A stretch of DNA of 64,000 bases from Collinsella sp. (lineage in GTDB: Bacteria; Actinomycetota; Coriobacteriia; Coriobacteriales; Coriobacteriaceae), in contig DXLX01000023.1 of NCBI GenBank assembly GCA_019414515.1, forward strand, positions 1 through 64,000, written 5' to 3'. The notes beneath the pieces are model-generated. The model had not been told where the DNA came from. It did no database searches and was given only the letters and a program-made list of their open reading frames with translations. Numbering within the stretch: the stretch's first letter is position 1; every line of letters starts with the position of its first letter. This document shows, in pieces, positions 59,399 to 64,000 of this stretch. A program made the translations under genes and the position numbers.

Positions 59399-60337
59399 CT
59401 AGCGGGATTTCTGCCTGGTGCTATCGAGATTCTGCCTCGCTGCTCGATAGCTCGAAGGAGTGCACCCCATTTGTTCTTTAAATACCTGGCCAAGATGGCT
59501 TGCTGTTATAAATCCGCATTGGCGCGCGACTGTCTGTACCGTTCTCGTGGTGTGTGCCAAAAGTTCGCAAGCACGGTTTATGCGGTATGCGCGTAGATAT
59601 GCCGCCGGGGTCGTTCCTGCACAAGTTTCGATAATGCGGTAACACTCTCTTTCGCTTACGCCGGCTGCAGATGCCATCTGGGGCACATCTATAGCGGCTG
59701 CATAGTTTGCGCGGATAAAGTCCAGGATTGCCTTGAACTGTACGTCGCGGCTGGTCATCCAAGAGGTGCCGTCGGAAGAAAAGAGCGGTTCGGTCTTGGC
59801 GTTAATCTGAATCCAGAGCTCTGACAAACTATTTCGAAGCGCCATCTCGTTCTGCGGCCGTTGAAGGTCGTGGCTAAAGGAGCTCTTCAGCAAATCGATA
59901 AAGGGCATATCGTCGGGATTGGTGGGCGACCATTTGAGCACATCGACGCCTCGACATTGAAGCAATGGGTTGATGTAGCGCTTTTGGAGACGTCCCGCGG
60001 GATCGCCGAGCATCGACGGCTGAAAGATATGCAGCATTTGAATGGCTGGCGCCGAATTGGGTGATTGCAGCGTGCTGTGCAAAACGCCGCCGTTGATAAA
60101 GCCGGCGGACCCTTCCTCAAAGCGTACGTGCTCATGAGCCGCGTGCGTTCGATAGTCAATCGCTCCCTGCTCCATGTAGAAAAGCTCAACTTCGGAATGC
60201 CAGTGCCAGGGGACGGAATTGCCCGGATAGCGAGCGAATTCTGCGCGTTCGGCAATATAGGGCCAGTCTTCGGCGGTCTCGGGAAACGCTTCCTCGCGTC
60301 CTCCGCGGTGCAATTCTATGTGATCCATGTTTCGCAT
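59399..60337 (-). CDS. AraC family transcriptional regulator
   Basis: 312 residues. N-terminal cupin-type sensor (about 40-110, with SVPWHWHSEVELFYMEQG), C-terminal double HTH (about 215-300, with DVPQMASAAGVSERECYRII, then ARQCGFITASHLGQVFKEQM). The C-terminal arrangement binds two direct half-sites on one DNA face. A TATACT -10-like hexamer at 60349-60344 (minus) would put the transcript start at or next to the ATG, so translation may be leaderless. It is the only AraC protein in the window and a candidate for binding the 21-bp-phased CGGT elements (inference). Confidence 0.88.
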   Translation of the reverse strand: MRNMDHIELHRGGREEAFPETAEDWPYIAERAEFARYPGNSVPWHWHSEVELFYMEQGAIDYRTHAAHEHVRFEEGSAGFINGGVLHSTLQSPNSAPAIQMLHIFQPSMLGDPAGRLQKRYINPLLQCRGVDVLKWSPTNPDDMPFIDLLKSSFSHDLQRPQNEMALRNSLSELWIQINAKTEPLFSSDGTSWMTSRDVQFKAILDFIRANYAAAIDVPQMASAAGVSERECYRIIETCAGTTPAAYLRAYRINRACELLAHTTRTVQTVARQCGFITASHLGQVFKEQMGCTPSSYRAARQNLDSTRQKSR

Positions 60338-60825
60338 GGCATCAGTATAAAGCGCGATGGGCTTAGATTGCTCTTGCCTGTTCGGGGAACGCCTTGTCTA
60401 GGGATGCTTGGAGCTTATCGAAGGATGCTCGCAAGTTGTGGCTCTGGTCGGTTGAGCGTTTGGCTTTTGTGGTGGGGGAGTCGGGGAGGCCGTTTCTCTG
60501 TGTCGGGGGGAAGGAGAAAAGGTCTGCATATTTTAGGGATGGCTGCTGTGCTGCGTCATTGGAAGAATGCATGCTTATGCGGCCTCCTCGATGTCCACCA
60601 AAAGGTTGCGCGCGGGGTTTGCTGCTAGGTCCCGTGCGTTGGCAGTATTATGCCGCGGCCGTCGCAAAGAAGCGCTAAAGAAAGGCTTAACCTGGTTTGG
60701 TGTAACCATGAAACCGCAGGTCAAGGCTATTGAGTAACACTCTTGAAAGGTTTTGAGCTTAAGGGCTTTCTAAGGTTTGTGACGTGGATGTGGCTCGCCT
60801 GTGTGGGGCGTGTGAATGCTCGCTG
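60338..60825. other. Intergenic stretch with no clear gene
   Basis: 488 bp between AraC and the Nudix-Vsr gene. A 69-codon minus-strand frame (60572-60363, MHSSNDAAQQPSLKYADLFS) is open and begins with ATG but has no convincing RBS or recognisable domain; it may be a small protein or chance. No terminator, repeat or RNA gene was recognised with confidence. Confidence 0.35.
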
Positions 60826-61812
60826 TTAGCGCTGCGGCTCTGCAGCCCGTACCTGCTCGATGACCTTTTCCATCGTGGCGTCGATGCGATCTTTTTTGAG
60901 CTCGCATTCCCAGATAGTTATGGGCGTCCAGCCCATTTGAGTGAGTGCTGCCACGGCAGCGTGGTCACGCTCGACGTTGCGACGGAACTTTGCCTCCCAA
61001 AACTCAACATTGCGCTTGGGCTGGCTCGGATTGCACTTAGGGCAGCGATGCCAAAAGCAACCGTTGACGAAGATGGCGATCTTGCGCCCGGGGAAGGCGA
61101 TGTCGGGCTTGCCGGGAACCTTCCATTCCAAGCGATAACCCGTAAGGCCCGCTGCCCGCAGGCGCTGTCGTACGAGCAGCTCGGGCTTGGTGTTGGCGCG
61201 CTTGTTGCCCTTCATGGACTTTTTGATGGCGGCGCGACGGCGCACCAGTTCGCGCTCGTCGGCGGAAAGGTCCGAGGTGTCGATGCCGTCCAGCAGGCCG
61301 GGCTTGGGGCGCATTTTGCTGCGGCGCTTAGGTTTGCGCTTGGATTTGGCGGAGGGTTTGTCGGCTGTGTTGGGCGCGGCGTCATCGGCAGAGCTTGTCT
61401 CAAGCCGATCTTCCTTCAACTCAATCAGAGCATCGATAAGCCCTTTGTCGGCGGGCATCCACTCCACCGTGGCAAGCGAGGTACGCGGAATCCAGCGGAT
61501 ATCGAGTTGGTGGTCATGCTTCTGGGGTTCATCGGATTCATCGGCTAGCGAGCAGTAGTAGCACTCCATGGAGAGATGGAAATCGGGGTAGTCATACTCA
61601 ACGGTGTGGAAGTCACGCAGGTTGGTGACCTTCACCTGCAGCTCTTCCATGAGCTCGCGGCGCACGGCGTCTTCTGGCGTCTCGCCGCGCATGAGCTTGC
61701 CACCGGGGAACTCCCAAAGTCCCTGCATGTCGCCGTAGCCGCGCTGCACGGCCAGCAGCTCGTCGGATCCTTCCTTGCGAATGATCCCAGCGGCAACATG
61801 AACAGTCTTCAA
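60826..61812 (-). CDS. Nudix hydrolase fused to a Vsr-type DNA mismatch endonuclease
   Basis: 328 residues from a TTG start (GAGAGGACTCC just before it). Residues about 1-130: MutT-like Nudix domain with VHVAAGIIRKEG and the Nudix box GGKLMRGETPEDAVRRELME followed by EL. A basic linker (about 150-185: SAKSKRKPKRRSKMRPKPG). Residues about 190-325: Vsr endonuclease, with MKGNKRANTKPELLVRQRLR, the catalytic Asp in GKPDIAFPGRKIAIFVNGCF, WHRCPKCN (zinc ligands), NVEFWEAKFRRNVERD and GWTPITIWECEL. The His of FVHGCFWH in E. coli Vsr is Asn here. No dcm gene is in view. Upstream in-frame sequence to 62379 is opposite the ABC gene and not coding. Confidence 0.88.
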   Translation of the reverse strand: MKTVHVAAGIIRKEGSDELLAVQRGYGDMQGLWEFPGGKLMRGETPEDAVRRELMEELQVKVTNLRDFHTVEYDYPDFHLSMECYYCSLADESDEPQKHDHQLDIRWIPRTSLATVEWMPADKGLIDALIELKEDRLETSSADDAAPNTADKPSAKSKRKPKRRSKMRPKPGLLDGIDTSDLSADERELVRRRAAIKKSMKGNKRANTKPELLVRQRLRAAGLTGYRLEWKVPGKPDIAFPGRKIAIFVNGCFWHRCPKCNPSQPKRNVEFWEAKFRRNVERDHAAVAALTQMGWTPITIWECELKKDRIDATMEKVIEQVRAAEPQR

Positions 61813-61960
61813 CAGGAGTCCTCTCTCAACATCAACACGTGACAGGCTAGCTATCCTTACCTTACGCAACGGTAAGGCAAGCGTAAGCCATATCGATGGT
61901 AGCCGACTCGGCTTCTTGCGACTATAGATGCCGTAGACTAATCGCAAGAAAGGACTCGGT

Positions 61961-62746
61961 ATGCAAACCACGCACATGGCGACCCCGGTACTGGAGGTCG
62001 CGCATCTCGAAAAGGTATATGGAGCGCTGGGCAACGTGACCCGCGCGCTCAACGACGTCAGCTTTACCGTCAACCGCGGCGAATTCGTTGGCATCATGGG
62101 CGCCTCGGGCTCGGGCAAGTCGACGTTGCTCAACTGCGTCTCGACCATCGATAGTGCTACGAGCGGCACCATCCGCATCAACGGCCAGGACGTAACACGC
62201 ATGAAGCAGGCCAAGCTCTCGCAGTTCCGCCGCGAGGAGCTGGGCTTTATCTTCCAGGACTCTAACCTGCTCGATACGCTCACGGCACGCGAGAACATCG
62301 CCCTGCCGCTCACCATCGCCCGTACAAACTCGGCGGAGATCTCGACCCGCGTGCAGGATGTGGCAGCGCGCCTGTCCATCAGTCAGGTGCTCGACAAGTA
62401 TCCCTACCAGATGTCCGGCGGCCAGCAGCAGCGCGTTGCCGCGGCTCGCGCGCTCGTCACCGACCCCACCATGATCATGGCCGACGAGCCCACCGGCGCC
62501 CTCGATTCCAAGAGCGCTCGCCTGCTGCTCGAGAGCCTGGAGGCCCTTAACCGCCGCCTGCGCGCCACCGTGCTCATGGTTACGCACGACAGTTTTGCCG
62601 CCAGCTACACGAGCCGTGTGCTGTTTATTCGCGACGGCAAGATCTTCACCGAGCTGCGCCGCGGCGACACCGACCGCCGAGAGTTCTTCGACCGCATTAT
62701 GGAGGTCGTTGCCATGATGGGCGGTGAGGGCTCCGATGCTCTGTAA
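61961..62746 (+). CDS. ABC transporter ATP-binding protein (BceA/MacB type)
   Basis: 261 residues. Walker [13 protein letters not shown] (about 47-58), Q-loop [10 protein letters not shown], signature [15 protein letters not shown] (about 151-165), Walker [15 protein letters not shown]-loop VTHDS. The subfamily serves FtsX/BceB permeases in peptide-antibiotic detoxification or export. AAGAAAGGA precedes the start. Its stop overlaps the following permease gene by 11 nt. No two-component system is in the visible part. Confidence 0.92.
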   Translation: MQTTHMATPVLEVAHLEKVYGALGNVTRALNDVSFTVNRGEFVGIMGASGSGKSTLLNCVSTIDSATSGTIRINGQDVTRMKQAKLSQFRREELGFIFQDSNLLDTLTARENIALPLTIARTNSAEISTRVQDVAARLSISQVLDKYPYQMSGGQQQRVAAARALVTDPTMIMADEPTGALDSKSARLLLESLEALNRRLRATVLMVTHDSFAASYTSRVLFIRDGKIFTELRRGDTDRREFFDRIMEVVAMMGGEGSDAL

Positions 62747-64000
62747 ACTCGCTTGGGGCAACGTCCGCCGCGCCGGCCGCGACTACCTCGTCTACCTTTT
62801 GACGCTCACCCTGGGCGTCACGGTCTTCTATGCCTTTAACACCATCTCAATGCAGGTCGACATCGCCGGAATCGATGAAAAGGGCTTGGCGCAGGTTATG
62901 GGCAGTATGCTCGGCGACCTGACGTACTTTTTGGCCGGTGTCATGGCCTTTTTGATGGTGTATGCCAATAACTTCATCATGAAACGCCGCAAGAAGGAGT
63001 TTGGCCTGTACCAGGTGCTCGGCATGGGGCGTGGGCGCGTCGCCACGATCATGGCGCTCGAGACCGTGATAGTGTCGGTCGTGGCCTTTGTCGCCGGCAT
63101 TGTGCTGGGTGTGGGACTCTCCCAGCTCATGACGTTCTTTACGGCCTCGCTCTTTAAGACACAGATCGCCAATTTCCACTTCTTTTTCTCGGTGCATGCG
63201 TTCAATCTGACCCTTGCCTGCATGCTCGTAATGTTTGTGCTCACGCTACTGCTGAACCTCCGCGCCGTGCGTCGTACCAAACTCATCGAGCTTATGGGTG
63301 CCGAGCGTCGCAACGAGAGCATCAAGACGCGCAACCCCTGGATTGCGATTACCATCTTTGCCGTGGGCGTGGTGCTTGTGGGCGTGGCCTATTACCGTCT
63401 GCTACGTGATGGGTTCCCGCTAACCGCGACGGACAGCAAGCTGCAAGAGGCCATGAACCAGTTTGGTATTACGACCGCTATGGTTACCGTGGGCACCTTT
63501 GCCCTGTTCTGGGGACTCTCGGGCATGCTCATCAAGCTGCTGCAGAGCCTGCGCGGCGTGTATTGGCGCGGCCTCAACATGTTTACCGTGCGCCAGCTTG
63601 CGGCCAAGGTCAACACGGTGTGCTTTTCGATGGGCGTCATCGCGATGCTCCTGTTTTTGGCCATCACCTCGGTGACGTGCGGTATGTCGATTGCCAATGT
63701 GATGAACGAAAACCTGGAGCGCTATAACCCTGTTGACGTGTCACAGACGTATGTCTATTACACGCCCGATACGCTCGACTACTACAAAGAGTACATCAAT
63801 CCGTCTGAAGCCGATCGCATGGTGCTGGCCGATGCAACGGTCGATTTGTACCCCGCATGGCACGGCAAGGGCAAGTCGGCGGACAACAACGACGAGACCG
63901 GCAAGAAGGTCAATATCGCCGATGTTGCCGGTGAGCATGTGCAGATTGATTCGTATCTGAGTTACCCGCTTGGCGGCTCGGATCCTTCGGTGACTCCAAG
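62736..64000 (+). CDS. ABC transporter permease, FtsX/BceB family (runs off the window)
   Basis: At least 421 residues; no stop before the window end. Starts [20 protein letters not shown], then a first transmembrane helix (LLTLTLGVTVFYAFN), and an FtsX-like block with ANNFIMKRRKKEFGLYQVLG followed by GMGRGRVATIMALE, typical of BceB. Further hydrophobic segments appear at about 110-135, 150-175, 205-225 and 250-275. ATG 62736 lies within the ATPase gene, giving translational coupling. With the ATPase it probably forms a BceAB-like complex. Confidence 0.88.
   Translation, partial: MLCKLAWGNVRRAGRDYLVYLLTLTLGVTVFYAFNTISMQVDIAGIDEKGLAQVMGSMLGDLTYFLAGVMAFLMVYANNFIMKRRKKEFGLYQVLGMGRGRVATIMALETVIVSVVAFVAGIVLGVGLSQLMTFFTASLFKTQIANFHFFFSVHAFNLTLACMLVMFVLTLLLNLRAVRRTKLIELMGAERRNESIKTRNPWIAITIFAVGVVLVGVAYYRLLRDGFPLTATDSKLQEAMNQFGITTAMVTVGTFALFWGLSGMLIKLLQSLRGVYWRGLNMFTVRQLAAKVNTVCFSMGVIAMLLFLAITSVTCGMSIANVMNENLERYNPVDVSQTYVYYTPDTLDYYKEYINPSEADRMVLADATVDLYPAWHGKGKSADNNDETGKKVNIADVAGEHVQIDSYLSYPLGGSDPSVTP

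Noticed and set aside
61813..62379. Upstream extension of the Nudix-Vsr protein
   Set aside because: The extra 189 codons are antisense to the ABC ATPase and Ser/Arg-rich without domain features. The Nudix fold starts at the TTG with a good RBS.

Overview
The window looks like a chromosomal segment of a high-G+C Coriobacteriia gut bacterium, most likely Collinsella. This is inferred from the actinobacterial codon and base composition, the density of galacto-sugar PTS genes, the AGGAGG-type ribosome binding sites and gene families typical of that group. No rRNA or species marker is present, so the genus is an inference.

Layout. 1-8.3 kb is a housekeeping block: a solute-binding lipoprotein, long-form hibernation factor HPF, a DegV protein, a beta-hydroxyacid dehydrogenase with a His/Cys-rich tail, a small membrane protein, a HEAT-like protein, NAD-type isocitrate dehydrogenase and a membrane-anchored SurA-like protein. 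8.3-19 kb is an N-acetylgalactosamine/galactosamine locus: mannose-family PTS (IIA, a YajC-like protein, IIB, IIC, IID), a GntR regulator, AgaS, NagA, a LacX-like epimerase, a LacC-type kinase and a YhcH protein. A 3' remnant of a second nagA lies inside it. 19-23 kb holds a degenerate low-G+C gene, tRNA-Thr(CGU), an orphan IIB-like protein whose phospho-His is Cys, galM and a DeoR regulator. 23-43.6 kb is a run of sugar modules: GntR/TIM-barrel-like protein/EIICB, a Fic protein, then three lacI-lacE-lacG modules, separated by pairs of a 57-bp inverted-repeat unit. One lacE is broken by a single-base frameshift. 43.8-49.2 kb has the only lactose-type EIIA (lacF), a membrane protein, lacA-lacB and a second lacX-lacC cassette that is bracketed by two copies of a structured, covarying element. 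49.3-64 kb has an AAA/DUF4143 ATPase with 33-bp upstream repeats, galT-galK with a fourth LacI regulator, a flavodiiron protein, a DeoR regulator, a GatY-type aldolase, a HAD phosphatase, an AraC regulator, a Nudix-Vsr fusion and a BceAB-like ABC transporter cut by the window end.

How it works together. Lactose-type disaccharides would enter through the LacE-like EIICB proteins, phosphorylated by the shared LacF, and be split by the LacG enzymes. Galactose-6-phosphate goes through LacAB, LacC and GatY. GalNAc and galactosamine enter by the mannose-type PTS and reach the same tagatose-6-phosphate pool through NagA, AgaS and the other LacC. Free galactose uses GalM-GalK-GalT (no galE is in the window). 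This fits growth on lactose and mucin-type galacto-glycans.

The strongest non-gene signals are: (1) two copies of a multi-helix element with compensatory changes at 46.8 and 49.1 kb; (2) a 32-bp regulatory element, two CGGTGAACGGT-like sites exactly 21 bp apart, found upstream of seven sugar transcription units; (3) eight 57-bp inverted-repeat units in four pairs at module borders; (4) distinct operator sets for the LacI paralogs.
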